Source: Nitrospiraceae bacterium (GTDB lineage Bacteria > Nitrospirota > Nitrospiria > Nitrospirales > Nitrospiraceae). Taken from it: DNA of 7,929 nt. This document shows positions 1 through 5,987 of this stretch, piece after piece. The stretch is from the NCBI GenBank assembly GCA_005793285.1, contig SXPO01000061.1, forward strand, positions 1-7,929, given 5' to 3'. Numbering within the stretch: position 1 is the first letter of the stretch; every line of letters begins with the position of its first letter. The notes under the pieces are model-generated. The model ran no database searches. It saw only the letters and a list, made by a program, of their open reading frames with translations, and had not been told where the DNA came from. A program made the position numbers and the translations under genes.

Positions 1-1
1 C

Positions 2-511
2 GTTGACCGGGCAGAGCGGACGATCGTCATTCATGCCCTGGATATTCTCGCTGTCGAGGGTCGGGATGTGACCTTGAACGTTGTCTGTTCAAAGGGCACG
101 TACATTCGAACCTTGTGCGCCGACATCGGACAGGCACTGGGCGTTGGCGGACATCTCTATGCGCTCGAACGCCGTCGTGTAGGACCGTTGTCGATTGATC
201 ACGCATTGACCGTGGCTCAGGCTGAAGCGCAAGCGGCGATCGGGACATTGCGGCGGCACCTAATCGGATTGGATCATGCGCTGGACCAATTGCCGGTTCT
301 TGCGCTGACCGAAGATCAGGTTCGATTGGCGTTGCATGGCGGTGCGGTCTCTCCCGCCGGGATGGAGTGGCTGCCGGCATCCACCGAGCCGGTCTCTGTC
401 CGGTTACAGAATCAGGCGGGGCGGCTGCTGGCGATCGGCATCCATGATGCGCGCACTGCGGGGCCGATCAAGATTCGCAAGGTATTGACGGATATTGAGT
501 CGTTGGATTGA
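2..511 (+). CDS. truB: tRNA pseudouridine(55) synthase TruB, C-terminal part (5' end outside window)
   Basis: TruB converts uridine 55 in the T-arm of tRNAs to pseudouridine in the cytoplasm. The reading frame is open from base 2, so the gene enters from the left edge; the 169 residues visible are a little over half of a usual protein of about 300. The GTG at 68 is internal, because family sequence continues upstream of it in the same frame. Visible family features are the segment SKGTYIRTLCADIG (about residues 28-41), followed by a G-x-GGHLYALERRRVGP stretch typical of the end of the catalytic domain, and a C-terminal PUA-like part ending in GPIKIRKVL. The catalytic aspartate lies in the missing N-terminal half. 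The stop is 21 nt before rpsO, so the two are almost certainly co-transcribed; in many bacteria they follow infB and rbfA. Identification is secure from the motif, the C-terminal domain and the neighbour. Confidence 0.95.
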   Translation, partial: VDRAERTIVIHALDILAVEGRDVTLNVVCSKGTYIRTLCADIGQALGVGGHLYALERRRVGPLSIDHALTVAQAEAQAAIGTLRRHLIGLDHALDQLPVLALTEDQVRLALHGGAVSPAGMEWLPASTEPVSVRLQNQAGRLLAIGIHDARTAGPIKIRKVLTDIESLD

Positions 512-532
512 ATTAGAAAGAGGAGCAAGACC

Positions 533-802
533 ATGGCGTTACTCAAAGAAGCGAAGGCAGGATTGATCAAGGAATATCGGCAGCATGAGACGGATTCCGG
601 ATCTCCGGAAGTCCAGATTGCGGTGTTGACCAACCGCATCACGTATCTCACCGAACATTTCAAGACGCACAAGAAGGACCACCATTCCCGTCGCGGGTTG
701 TTGCAACTGGTGGGACGGAGACGGCGGTTGCTGGACTATCTCCGTGGCATTGAGGACGCGCGGTATCGGGCCATTATTGAGCGGCTCGGCATCCGCAAGT
801 AG
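533..802 (+). CDS. rpsO: 30S ribosomal protein S15
   Basis: S15 is a primary 16S rRNA-binding protein of the small subunit that organises the central domain and contributes to an intersubunit bridge. The 89-residue length is canonical. The four-helix protein is conserved throughout, including the SGSPEVQIA segment (residues 22-30) and the [12 protein letters not shown] segment (residues 46-57). The residues known to contact the rRNA G-U/G-C site correspond to H42, D49 and S52. An AGGAG ribosome binding site at 521-525 sits 7 nt before the ATG, which supports this start. It follows truB by 21 nt and precedes pnp, the order known from many bacteria including E. coli. In some species S15 represses its own translation through a leader pseudoknot; the 21-nt spacer is too short to hold such an element alone, though truB coding sequence could contribute. 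Nothing unusual in the protein. Confidence 0.98.
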   Translation: MALLKEAKAGLIKEYRQHETDSGSPEVQIAVLTNRITYLTEHFKTHKKDHHSRRGLLQLVGRRRRLLDYLRGIEDARYRAIIERLGIRK

Positions 803-824
803 GCTGCGCCCTGCGTGGCCCGGC

Positions 825-839
825 GCCGCCCGTGGCGGC
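825..839 (+). other. GC-rich hairpin after rpsO
   Basis: GCCGCC at 825-830 pairs perfectly with GGCGGC at 834-839 around a CGT loop. It begins 22 nt after the rpsO stop. No run of T follows (the next bases are AGGAAACGG), so it is not a classical intrinsic terminator. It may protect the rpsO 3' end from exonucleases or be a processing site before pnp. Confidence 0.45.
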
Positions 840-908
840 AGGAAACGGACGTCGCACAGGTGAACACGGACATAGGCTCATAGAAAAACAGTTATGCGTT
901 GCGAATGT

Positions 909-975
909 TGAGTTGTGAGTTCTCTCACAACAACTAAAAACTCATCACTTCCAACTCACATCTGTTGCCATGAGT
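909..975. repeat. Cluster of TGAGT/ACTCA pentamers with an internal hairpin
   Basis: TGAGT occurs at 909-913, 916-920 and 971-975, and its complement ACTCA at 940-944 and 954-958: five copies in 67 nt where about 0.1 is expected by chance. The left part also forms a perfect 8-bp hairpin, GTTGTGAG (912-919) with CTCACAAC (924-931), around a TTCT loop. The layout, TGAGT-type repeats on the left and ACTCA-type on the right, is an imperfect inverted repeat. This looks like a dispersed intergenic repeat or a degenerate palindromic element rather than a promoter, but one copy alone cannot show dispersal. Confidence 0.5.
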
Positions 976-981
976 CTATCT

Positions 982-998
982 CTGTGGGCATCTGTGGG
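982..998 (+). repeat. Short direct repeat before pnp
   Basis: CTGTGGG occurs at 982-988 and again at 992-998, a period of 10 nt; each copy is preceded by T, giving TCTGTGGG. It lies 9-25 nt upstream of the pnp ribosome binding site. A small local duplication or a protein site are both possible; no function can be assigned. Confidence 0.3.
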
Positions 999-1006
999 AC
1001 CTAACA

Positions 1007-1012
1007 GAGGAG
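1007..1012 (+). promoter_or_regulatory. Ribosome binding site deciding the pnp start
   Basis: GAGGAG ends 8 nt before the ATG at 1021. It selects that ATG over the in-frame ATG at 970, which would add 17 residues with no family resemblance and has no comparable site in front of it. Confidence 0.8.
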
Positions 1013-1020
1013 ACCATAGG

Positions 1021-3138
1021 ATGGTACAAACAGTTGAAATCGAGATAGCCGGCCGGATACTCCGGCTTGAAACCGGCCGTGTCGCCAAACAGGCAGACGG
1101 ATCGATCTGGGCCTCGTACGGAGACACGGTGATCTTGGCAACGGCGGTGGCTGCGCAGACAGCCAAGCCGGGCATCGATTTTCTTCCGCTCACGGTTGAT
1201 TATCAGGAGAAAACGTACGCTGCGGGGAAAATTCCTGGAGGCTATTTCAAGCGTGAAGGTCGGCCGTCGGAGAAAGAAGTTCTCACCAGCCGGTTGATCG
1301 ATCGCCCGCTTCGTCCTTTGTTCCCCGAAGGATATTATTTCGAAACCCAAGTGATCGCTTCGGTGTTGTCCGCCGACAAGACCGGCTCGTCCGATGTCAT
1401 CAGCATCACAGCCGCTTCCGCTGCGCTGTCCATCTCGAACATCCCGTTTCAAGGGCCGGTTGCCGGCGTCAAGATCGGCAGAGTCAACGGGCAGTTTGTC
1501 GTGAACCCCGATCTTGAAACCATGGAGAAGAGCGAGTTGCATCTGGTCGTTGCAGGCACAGCCGATGCCATCATGATGGTCGAAGCGGGGGCTAACGAAT
1601 TGCCGGAAGCGACGATGCTGCAGGCGCTTGAATTGGCGCATGCCGAGATCAAGAAGATCGTGGCCCAAATTGCCGAGTTGGCCAAGAAAGTTGGGAACAG
1701 GAAGCGCGAAGTGAAGGTCGAAGCTATCGATCCGACACTTGCGGCGAAGGTAAAAGACATGGTCGCACAGCCTATTCGCGATGCGATCATGATTCCCAAC
1801 AAAGCGGCGCGACAGGAACGGTTGGATCAGGTGTTAGCGGAGGCAGTCGAAAAGCTCAAGAATCCTGAGGCGCCCACGAGTGAACGGCATATCAAGATCG
1901 TATTCCATGGGCTGGAGTACACGGAAGTCCGGAACATGATCCTGGAAAAAGGTTCTCGCGCAGACGGCCGAGGCCCTTCGGACATCCGGCCGATTACCTG
2001 TGAAGTGGGTGTGCTGCCGCGCACGCATGGATCGGCGCTCTTCACGCGCGGGGAAACGCAGAGTCTCGCCGTTGTCACGTTGGGTACCACCGACGACGAA
2101 CAGCGCATCGATGCGCTGGAAGGCGAATACATGCGGACCTTCATGCTCCACTATAATTTCCCGCCCTTCAGCGTCGGTGAAGCGCGACCGCTCAGGTCGC
2201 CGGGCCGGCGGGAAGTCGGACATGGCGCATTGGCCGAACGGGCGTTGAAGCCGGTTATTCCAGGCAAAGACGTCTTCCCGTATACGCTTCGGATTGTCTC
2301 GGAAATCCTGGAGTCCAACGGCTCGTCTTCGATGGCGACGGTCTGCGGCGGTACGCTGGCGATGATGGACGCAGGCATTCCGATCAAGGAACCGGTCGCC
2401 GGCATTGCCATGGGATTGATCAAGGAAGGGAACGGCGTGATGATCCTGTCCGATATTCTCGGATTGGAAGACCATCTCGGTGACATGGATTTCAAAGTAT
2501 GCGGGACCAAGAACGGCGTCACGGCCCTGCAGATGGACATCAAGATCGGCGGCATCACGATGGCGCTCATGCAGCAGGCTTTGGAGCAGGCTCGCACAGG
2601 CCGGCTCCATATTCTGAGCCATATGGCGAAAGCGCTCACGGGCGCTCGCGAAAATCTGTCGCCGTTTGCGCCGCGCATTTATACGATGAAAGTCAAACAA
2701 GACAAGATCCGGGACATCATCGGCCAGGGCGGAAAAACGATCCGCAGTATCCAGGCCGATTGCGGGGTCAAGATCAACATCGAAGATACCGGAATTGTCA
2801 CGATTGCATCTGCTGACGAAGTGTCGTTGCAGAAAGCCAAAGACATCATCGGTCGTCTGACCGAGGAAGTCGAAATCGGAAAAATCTATATGGGCACGGT
2901 CCGGAAGATCATGGACTTCGGCGCCTTCGTCGAAGTGCTGCCTGGGACGGACGGATTGGTTCATATCTCGCAGTTGGCGCACCATCGCGTGAAGGCCGTG
3001 TCCGACGAAGTGGCCGAAGGCGATCAGATTCTCGTGAAGGTGCTGGAGATCGACAAGCAAGGCAAGATCCGGCTCAGCCGCAAAGAAACCATGCCGGCGC
3101 CGGCCGAGGGCGGCGCAAAGGATCAAGCGGGCGGGTAA
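1021..3138 (+). CDS. pnp: Polyribonucleotide nucleotidyltransferase (PNPase)
   Basis: PNPase degrades RNA 3'-to-5' by phosphorolysis, releasing nucleoside diphosphates, and can also add tails; it acts in the cytoplasm as a ring trimer. The 705-residue protein has the standard order: first RNase PH domain, helical linker (about 210-310), second RNase PH domain, KH, S1. The FFRR loop equivalent is Y75-F-K-R78. Phosphate-site residues R396/R397 (SPGRRE) and S435-S437 (ESNGSSS) are present. Catalytic residues matching E. coli D486, D492 and K494 are D484, D490 and K492 in EDHLGDMDFK. The KH domain has its GxxG loop as GQGG (568-571), and the S1 domain spans about 619-690. A short, low-complexity tail (MPAPAEGGAKDQAGG) ends it. 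The start at 1021 is chosen by ribosome binding site and homology. The M16 peptidase follows after 5 nt, suggesting translational coupling. Nothing appears degraded, so the enzyme should be active. Confidence 0.98.
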   Translation: MVQTVEIEIAGRILRLETGRVAKQADGSIWASYGDTVILATAVAAQTAKPGIDFLPLTVDYQEKTYAAGKIPGGYFKREGRPSEKEVLTSRLIDRPLRPLFPEGYYFETQVIASVLSADKTGSSDVISITAASAALSISNIPFQGPVAGVKIGRVNGQFVVNPDLETMEKSELHLVVAGTADAIMMVEAGANELPEATMLQALELAHAEIKKIVAQIAELAKKVGNRKREVKVEAIDPTLAAKVKDMVAQPIRDAIMIPNKAARQERLDQVLAEAVEKLKNPEAPTSERHIKIVFHGLEYTEVRNMILEKGSRADGRGPSDIRPITCEVGVLPRTHGSALFTRGETQSLAVVTLGTTDDEQRIDALEGEYMRTFMLHYNFPPFSVGEARPLRSPGRREVGHGALAERALKPVIPGKDVFPYTLRIVSEILESNGSSSMATVCGGTLAMMDAGIPIKEPVAGIAMGLIKEGNGVMILSDILGLEDHLGDMDFKVCGTKNGVTALQMDIKIGGITMALMQQALEQARTGRLHILSHMAKALTGARENLSPFAPRIYTMKVKQDKIRDIIGQGGKTIRSIQADCGVKINIEDTGIVTIASADEVSLQKAKDIIGRLTEEVEIGKIYMGTVRKIMDFGAFVEVLPGTDGLVHISQLAHHRVKAVSDEVAEGDQILVKVLEIDKQGKIRLSRKETMPAPAEGGAKDQAGG

Positions 3139-3143
3139 TCCCC

Positions 3144-4397
3144 TTGTACCGCAAACGCATTCTCGACAATGGGGTTCGCTTAGTCACCGAGCAGATCCCG
3201 ACGCTCAAATCTGTCACGGTCGGCATGTGGGTGAATACCGGCTCCCGTGACGAGAGCCCCGCGCAGGCGGGGTATTCCCACTTCATTGAACATATGTTTT
3301 TCAAGGGGACGGCCACTCGGTCGGCCACCGATATCTCGCGTGAGATCGACGCGCTTGGGGGCGAGATGAACGCCTTCACTACGCGCGAGACGACCACCTT
3401 CTATGTCAAAGTGCTCGATCAGCATCTGCCGAAAGCGCTGAACCTGCTCTCGGACCTGTTCCACCGATCCCGATTCGGGCCGAAAGAAATTGAGAAAGAG
3501 AAGCAGGTGGTGCTCGAAGAAATCCGCATGGTGCAAGACGATCCGGAGGACTTGGTCCAAGAACTGCACACAGGGCTCGTTATGGGCCGCCATCCGTTGA
3601 GCCGGCCGATTCTTGGGCAGGAAACGACGATTGCGAAGCTGAGGAGAGACGACCTCCTCGACTATGTCGAGACCCACTACCGGCCTCAGGAAATGGTGCT
3701 CGCGGTTGCAGGAAATTTCAACCAGCGCCGGCTTGAACAGACGATGGCCCGTACATTCGGAAGGCCTCGTCTATCCGTGAGCGCCGCGCCGCGCCGACGC
3801 TGGTCACCGGACATCTGCGGCGGCGTTGTGACCAAACGGAAGTCGTTAGAACAGGTGCATCTGTGTGTGGGATTGAAAGGAATTCCTGCAGGCCATAAAG
3901 ATCGTTATGCGGCCTATGCGCTGAACAGCGTGCTGGGCGGAAGCGTCAGTTCACGGCTGTTTCAGGAGATTCGTGAAAAACGCGGCTTGGCGTACTCGAT
4001 TTATTCGTTTTTATCCGGCTATTCCGATGGGGGCACGATGACGGTCTATGCTGGAACCCGCGCGCGTGAAGTCGAACGCGTGCTGGATTTGATCCGGCGT
4101 GAAGTCAGGAACATGGCGGCGCGCGGCATTGAACGGGCAGAACTCAAGCGGACGAAGGATCAGATGAAAGGCAGCTTGATGCTCAGCCTGGAGAGTTCGC
4201 ATAGCCGCATGAACAAGCTGGCGAAAGATGAGCTTGTCGCAGGGGCCCATACGAGTCTCGAAGAGATGCTGTCGGATATCGATGCCGTCACGGGGCAGCG
4301 CGTCGCGCAAGTTGCGCAGGAATTATTCGCGCCGGGCACGATGGCGATTACTGCCTTAGGTCCGCTCTCGTCTCGTCAGATAGCAGCCTTGCAGTAA
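3144..4397 (+). CDS. M16-family (pitrilysin-type) zinc peptidase, cytoplasmic
   Basis: This 417-residue protein belongs to the M16B family of mitochondrial-processing-peptidase-like zinc proteases. The inverted zinc motif HxxEH is present as H46-F-I-E49-H50, and the third zinc ligand is most likely E126 in QVVLEEIRM, 76 residues after H50 as in active relatives. The second domain has REKRGLAY; by alignment R277 and Y284 match the substrate-binding Arg/Tyr pair of insulin-degrading enzyme. So this single chain carries both catalytic and substrate half-sites, consistent with an active homodimer. There is no signal peptide. The start is TTG at 3144, giving MYRKRILDNGVRLVTE, the usual family N-terminus; no ATG fits. 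It lies 5 nt after the pnp stop with only a weak ribosome binding site, so translation probably depends on ribosomes finishing pnp. M16 peptidases beside pnp are common in bacteria, but their substrates are mostly unknown. Relatives have been called YmxG or PqqL-like; I give no symbol. Confidence 0.92.
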   Translation: MYRKRILDNGVRLVTEQIPTLKSVTVGMWVNTGSRDESPAQAGYSHFIEHMFFKGTATRSATDISREIDALGGEMNAFTTRETTTFYVKVLDQHLPKALNLLSDLFHRSRFGPKEIEKEKQVVLEEIRMVQDDPEDLVQELHTGLVMGRHPLSRPILGQETTIAKLRRDDLLDYVETHYRPQEMVLAVAGNFNQRRLEQTMARTFGRPRLSVSAAPRRRWSPDICGGVVTKRKSLEQVHLCVGLKGIPAGHKDRYAAYALNSVLGGSVSSRLFQEIREKRGLAYSIYSFLSGYSDGGTMTVYAGTRAREVERVLDLIRREVRNMAARGIERAELKRTKDQMKGSLMLSLESSHSRMNKLAKDELVAGAHTSLEEMLSDIDAVTGQRVAQVAQELFAPGTMAITALGPLSSRQIAALQ

Positions 4398-4448
4398 GGG
4401 GTTGGACTTGCAGCCGATTGATTTGGATAAACTCAGGGCGGTATAGTG

Positions 4449-4462
4449 CGCCAAATTTGGCG
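4449..4462. promoter_or_regulatory. Perfect 14-bp palindrome, candidate operator or weak terminator
   Basis: CGCCAAATTTGGCG is fully self-complementary. As DNA it is a plausible dimeric-regulator site, placed 12 nt upstream of a TTGACA box. As RNA it would give a 5-bp stem with an AATT loop followed by ATTTTCTT after a few bases, which would be at best a weak terminator for the M16 transcript. The sequence cannot decide between these uses. Confidence 0.4.
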
Positions 4463-4474
4463 ACAAACATTTTC

Positions 4475-4503
4475 TTGACATAAAATGCCAGATTCAGTAC
4501 CGT
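4475..4503 (+). promoter_or_regulatory. Possible sigma-70-type promoter for the exported-protein pair
   Basis: TTGACA at 4475-4480 is a perfect -35 match. At 17-nt spacing the -10 position (4498-4503) reads TACCGT, which keeps only the first T, the A and the last T of TATAAT, so the element is half convincing. Transcription from here would give a leader of about 180 nt. It is supported by position: a new unit of exported proteins begins downstream of a housekeeping block. Confidence 0.35.
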
Positions 4504-4673
4504 TTCAGCTCCATTGTCCTGACAGAATATACGGAAACGCAGCGGAGTAACGAAGGAAAGAAAGACATTCAACAGGGTGTGCTACGCTGCCGCAGTCGTT
4601 GGACTCGCGTAGAACATGCTTGAATTGTGATTGCTGTTCAAAAGATGACGGGCTTTGTCTTCAACTCTGTACG

Positions 4674-4680
4674 AAGGAGG
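4674..4680 (+). promoter_or_regulatory. Strong ribosome binding site deciding the start at 4689
   Basis: AAGGAGG, a near-perfect anti-Shine-Dalgarno match, ends 8 nt before the ATG at 4689. It argues for this start rather than the in-frame TTG at 4599, because the ATG begins directly at a signal peptide. Confidence 0.85.
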
Positions 4681-4688
4681 GACGAGGT

Positions 4689-5204
4689 ATGAAAAGGACA
4701 ATCGTTCTAGCCGCAGTCGCGCTGTTCTCCGCCGCCGGCTTGCTGGCGGTCGAATCCGCCTTGGCTGCCGGGCCGATCGATAAATTAGGTTTGGCCGATG
4801 CGGTCGTTGGTGGAAAGCCGCTCAAGGCTGAAGCCGTGAAGACACTCCAAGGCCGCGTGTGGTCGCAATGGGCGGATAATCCGGACGGAGAATTGCTGTT
4901 CGGGATTCAATATTGGAATACGGGAGAGCCGTCATCCGGCGCGTCGGGCGGGCGATCATCGACGATGCTGGATGTGAAACCACCCGATCCGTTATTGAGC
5001 TGCTGTGCCTGGGGATTTGCCGGCGGCGCTGAAAAAAATAACGCCTATTCCGGTTGGTACCACGCGGCGACGACGGTACGGTTAGCCGTGAAGGATAAGG
5101 CTCTGATGGATCAAATCATCAAGGCCTCACAAGAACTTGTGGCAATGGAAGTGACGTTGGACGGACGAACGATCACCGGATTCAAGGTGATCAAAGGCGA
5201 TTAA
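4689..5204 (+). CDS. Small exported protein of unknown function (171 aa)
   Basis: I do not recognise this family. The N-terminus is a clear Sec signal peptide: MKR, a hydrophobic core (about residues 4-20), then A24-L-A26 with likely cleavage before A27; there is no lipobox cysteine, so the product is probably periplasmic or secreted. The mature part of about 145 residues has a T52-L-Q-G-R-V57 motif followed by an aromatic-rich, beta-strand-like region (VWSQW, LLFGIQYWNTG), a Gly/Ser-rich loop (81-91), a vicinal pair C105-C106 in LLSCCAWGF, an aromatic patch (SGWYH, 121-125), a predicted helix (about 137-152) and a final strand pair (VTLDGRTITGFKVIKG). The overall look is a small beta-rich domain. 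The start is fixed by AAGGAGG 8 nt upstream and by the signal peptide. It shares a transcription unit with the next gene, 54 nt on, with no terminator between. The pattern is that of a genuine, well-translated gene of unknown function. Confidence 0.85.
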   Translation: MKRTIVLAAVALFSAAGLLAVESALAAGPIDKLGLADAVVGGKPLKAEAVKTLQGRVWSQWADNPDGELLFGIQYWNTGEPSSGASGGRSSTMLDVKPPDPLLSCCAWGFAGGAEKNNAYSGWYHAATTVRLAVKDKALMDQIIKASQELVAMEVTLDGRTITGFKVIKGD

Positions 5205-5246
5205 GGAATAGGTACGAGCCAATTAATCTATCCTCGCATGTCGTTG

Positions 5247-5253
5247 AAGGAGG
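5247..5253 (+). promoter_or_regulatory. Strong ribosome binding site for the second exported protein
   Basis: AAGGAGG is followed after 5 nt by ATG at 5259 and after 8 nt by a second ATG at 5262. It rules out the in-frame ATG at 5238, which lies upstream of this site. The 8-nt spacing to 5262 equals that of the preceding gene, so either ATG may be used. Confidence 0.85.
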
Positions 5254-5258
5254 ACGTA

Positions 5259-5924
5259 ATGATGACGCTGCAGAAACAAGGCGGAGCCGCAGTCGCAGCT
5301 CTGGCATTGGTAGCCGGCATGGCTTCCACGGCACTGGCAATTGAATCGTTCCAAGAGCGGTTCGAGTGGGGGGATATGAGCAAGCCCACTACGATTCAGG
5401 GCCGTGTGATCGTGCTCGATCCCTATGATGAAGCGGTCTGGATCAATGTGTCCGTATATGGCGGACAGGCCGAAAGCGGGTTGTTTTGGCAGAAGGTCCA
5501 TCCAGGCAAGACGTTGAAGTTTTATGCGGACAGAGGCGCGTGGGGCGAGTTGAAGAAAATGGGGCGGCCGCATGCGGGACCGGCAGCAGCCAAAGAAGTG
5601 CCTCCTGGCAGCACAACGGATCTAGTCGAGTTTGTCGCCACAGAAACCGAACAAAATCACCGGGTGATTTCCTCGGTCAAGAAGCTCCCCGAGGTGGCCG
5701 GGAACATCGGCAAGCCGCTCAGCATTTCCGCGCTGCAGTTCAAGGAATGTGCGGGAAAGAGTGAGAATGATGCAGCCTGTGCGACAGCGAAACGCGGGCT
5801 CACCACCTCGCCTGTGTCTCCGGATGGATCCAACGTCGGGATGCAGTACGATGTGATGATCCCAGGCGGGAAAGCCATCGGCGGGATGATTCCCACAACG
5901 GCACAGTATAACCAAGCGCACTGA
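5259..5924 (+). CDS. Exported protein of unknown function (221 aa)
   Basis: I do not recognise this family. Residues 1-27 form a Sec signal peptide: K6, a hydrophobic Ala/Leu/Val stretch (about 9-22), then T24-A-L-A27 with likely cleavage before I28. No lipobox is present. The mature part of about 194 residues carries T45-I-Q-G-R-V50, close to the T-L-Q-G-R-V of the preceding protein, then strand-like segments (VIVLDPYDEAVWINVSVYGG, 50-69), a Lys/Gly/Pro-rich middle, and two cysteines, C164 and C174, that could form a disulfide outside the cytoplasm. The C-terminus (MIPGGKAIGGMIPTTAQYNQ) is Gly/Pro-rich. The start could be 5259 or 5262. It follows the other exported gene after 54 nt and is followed by a strong terminator, so the two are probably one transcript. 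The neighbours give no functional clue. Roles in the envelope, adhesion or ligand binding are open possibilities, not supported claims. Confidence 0.85.
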   Translation: MMTLQKQGGAAVAALALVAGMASTALAIESFQERFEWGDMSKPTTIQGRVIVLDPYDEAVWINVSVYGGQAESGLFWQKVHPGKTLKFYADRGAWGELKKMGRPHAGPAAAKEVPPGSTTDLVEFVATETEQNHRVISSVKKLPEVAGNIGKPLSISALQFKECAGKSENDAACATAKRGLTTSPVSPDGSNVGMQYDVMIPGGKAIGGMIPTTAQYNQAH

Positions 5925-5943
5925 TCTACCGGTCGAATCGATA

Positions 5944-5987
5944 GGACGGCGGTCACTCCTGACTGGGGGTGGCCGCCGTCCTTTTTT
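5944..5987 (+). terminator. Strong intrinsic terminator of the exported-protein unit
   Basis: GGACGGCGG (5944-5952) pairs with CCGCCGTCC (5973-5981), and the stem continues inward with two G-T wobbles to 16 bp (5944-5959 with 5966-5981) around a TGACTG loop. Six T follow directly (5982-5987). It begins 19 nt after the stop of the second exported protein. On the minus strand the hairpin lacks a downstream T-run, so it should act mainly on plus-strand transcripts. The mutS stop codon (complement of 5953-5955) lies inside the stem. Confidence 0.93.

Larger units (their letters stand above)
803..1020 (+). other. rpsO-pnp intergenic region with hairpins and short repeats
   Basis: This 218-nt gap interrupts an otherwise compact gene block. 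From left to right it holds a GC-rich hairpin (825-839), a stretch with no recognisable signal (about 840-905), a cluster of TGAGT and ACTCA pentamers with a hairpin (909-975), a short direct repeat (982-998), and the pnp ribosome binding site. I could not find a convincing promoter or an intrinsic terminator with a T-tract. In E. coli the same gap carries a terminator, a pnp promoter and an RNase III-processed stem-loop through which PNPase controls its own synthesis. A comparable role here is only an inference from gene order. Confidence 0.6.
4398..4688 (+). other. Intergenic region and leader upstream of the exported-protein genes
   Basis: These 291 nt separate the M16 gene from the first exported-protein gene. 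There is a CTTGCAG direct repeat straddling the M16 stop (4388-4394 and 4407-4413), a perfect palindrome (4449-4462), a TTGACA box (4475-4480), possible leader hairpins near 4582-4612, and a strong ribosome binding site (4674-4680). I see no strong intrinsic terminator for the upstream block: the only hairpin with T-rich sequence behind it is the short palindrome. The frame of the downstream gene is open back to a TTG at 4599 and would encode a cysteine-rich stretch; I treat this as leader, not coding. Confidence 0.6.

Noticed and set aside
970..1020. Upstream in-frame ATG that would extend PNPase by 17 residues
   Set aside because: The extension does not resemble PNPase N-termini, lacks a ribosome binding site, and GAGGAG is ideally placed for ATG 1021.
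1834..3126. 430-codon open frame on the minus strand across pnp
   Set aside because: It lies wholly opposite a certain PNPase gene, its His/Asp/Phe/Arg-rich composition is that of an antisense shadow, and no domain or ribosome binding site is visible.
4388..4413. CTTGCAG direct repeat around the M16 stop codon as an attachment site
   Set aside because: Seven bases is too short, and there is no integrase, tRNA gene or mobile cargo nearby.
4348..4572. 74-codon minus-strand frame over the M16 3' end and the following gap
   Set aside because: It starts at TTG without a ribosome binding site, overlaps the M16 gene and resembles no known protein.
4582..4612. Hairpins in the leader: CTACGC with GCGTAG, or CGCAGTC with GACT-C-GCG
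   Set aside because: The two pairings are mutually exclusive and short, with no platform, T-tract or known riboswitch motif, so I do not call a regulatory RNA.
5238..5258. ATG at 5238 as start of the second exported protein
   Set aside because: It lies upstream of the AAGGAGG site and would put seven extra residues before a signal peptide that begins properly at 5259 or 5262.
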